Part shown: one piece after another, positions 7,005-7,225 of the stretch
How the letters are laid out: each line of letters opens with the position of its first letter
Position numbering within the stretch: the stretch's first letter is position 1
Assembly (NCBI GenBank): GCA_937874445.1
Contig: CALNAL010000342.1
Location: 1 to 7,225, forward strand
Origin: an uncultured Acetobacteraceae bacterium
Lineage (GTDB): Bacteria > Pseudomonadota > Alphaproteobacteria > Acetobacterales > Acetobacteraceae
DNA length: 7,225 bases
Direction of reading: 5' to 3'
The notes under the pieces: generated by a model
What the model was told of the DNA's origin: nothing
What the model saw: the letters and a program-made list of their open reading frames with translations, nothing else
The model's database searches: none
Position numbers and translations under genes: made by a program

Positions 7005-7225
7005 ATGCCCGTGATCAACCGCATCGCCGAGTTCCATGACGACATGACCGCCTGGCGGCGCGACATCCATCGCCATCCCGAACTCGCGATGCACGAGGAG
7101 CGCACCTCGGCCCTGGTGCAGGAAAAGCTGCGCGGCTTCGGGGTGGACGAGATCATCACCGGGCTTGCCGGCACCGGCGTGGTGGGCGTGATCCATGGAC
7201 GGAAGGACGGGGGGCAGGGAAAGGG
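7005..7225 (+). CDS. N-terminal part of an M20-family amidohydrolase/peptidase (hippuricase type)
   Basis: An open frame runs from ATG 7005 to the window end (73 full codons) with no stop. The start is supported by AGGAGG at 6991-6996, 8 nt upstream; another ATG at 6997 is in a different frame and meets a stop after five codons. The N-terminus carries the marks of the M20D group (hippurate hydrolase, N-acyl-amino-acid and N-acetyldiaminopimelate deacetylases): WRRDIHRHPELAMHEERTS at 17-35, a helix ending KLRGFGV, and GLAGTGVVGVIHG at 53-65. These enzymes are cytoplasmic metallohydrolases that cleave N-acyl amino acids. The metal ligands and dimerisation domain lie beyond the window, so the substrate cannot be judged. 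The gene follows the glycosyltransferase by 39 nt and may be co-transcribed with it. Confidence 0.87.
   Translation, partial: MPVINRIAEFHDDMTAWRRDIHRHPELAMHEERTSALVQEKLRGFGVDEIITGLAGTGVVGVIHGRKDGGQGK

Noticed and set aside
5814..7196. 460-codon minus-strand frame opposite the glycosyltransferase and amidohydrolase
   Set aside because: No motif, and it is opposed by two genes with clear domains and ribosome binding sites.

Overview
The window is a G+C-rich (roughly 70% by eye) bacterial chromosome segment with every supported gene on the + strand. The gene set and order alaC–hom–glpX–recJ, together with the protein sequences, point to an alphaproteobacterium. Within that class the acetic-acid-bacteria/Rhodospirillales side (Acetobacteraceae) is my best guess. 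This is an inference from gene order, composition and the style of the intergenic repeat, not a proven assignment.

Layout. Positions 1-300 hold the C-terminal end of an OmpA-like-domain protein, cut by the window edge. A small terminator-like hairpin follows (326-353). Positions 394-5742 form a tight run of four housekeeping genes: an alanine-type aminotransferase (alaC), homoserine dehydrogenase with an ACT domain (hom, overlapping alaC by 4 nt), class II fructose-1,6-bisphosphatase (glpX, 32-38 nt after hom) and the single-strand exonuclease RecJ (recJ, 8 nt after glpX). The spacing suggests one transcription unit. The unit mixes amino-acid synthesis (pyruvate/glutamate transamination and the threonine/methionine branch), gluconeogenesis and DNA repair.

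Positions 5743-5939 are a 197-nt A/T-richer intergenic region that carries the most unusual structure in the window. Three perfect 10-bp stem-loops are evenly spaced at 5773-5796, 5818-5848 and 5869-5897. The middle one sits at the centre of an overall imperfect dyad that relates the two outer ones, so the block looks like a non-coding palindromic repeat element. Alternative pairings exist inside it. Just downstream, a pyrimidine run can pair with the Shine-Dalgarno sequence of the next gene.

Positions 5940-6965 encode a family 2 (GT-A fold) glycosyltransferase with a long N-terminal coiled-coil segment. From 7005 to the window end is the start of an M20-family amidohydrolase/peptidase (hippuricase type), truncated by the window. 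I found no tRNA, rRNA, CRISPR, insertion sequence or integrase. The genes belong to known families; the only candidate for something undescribed is the intergenic repeat and its possible effect on the glycosyltransferase gene.
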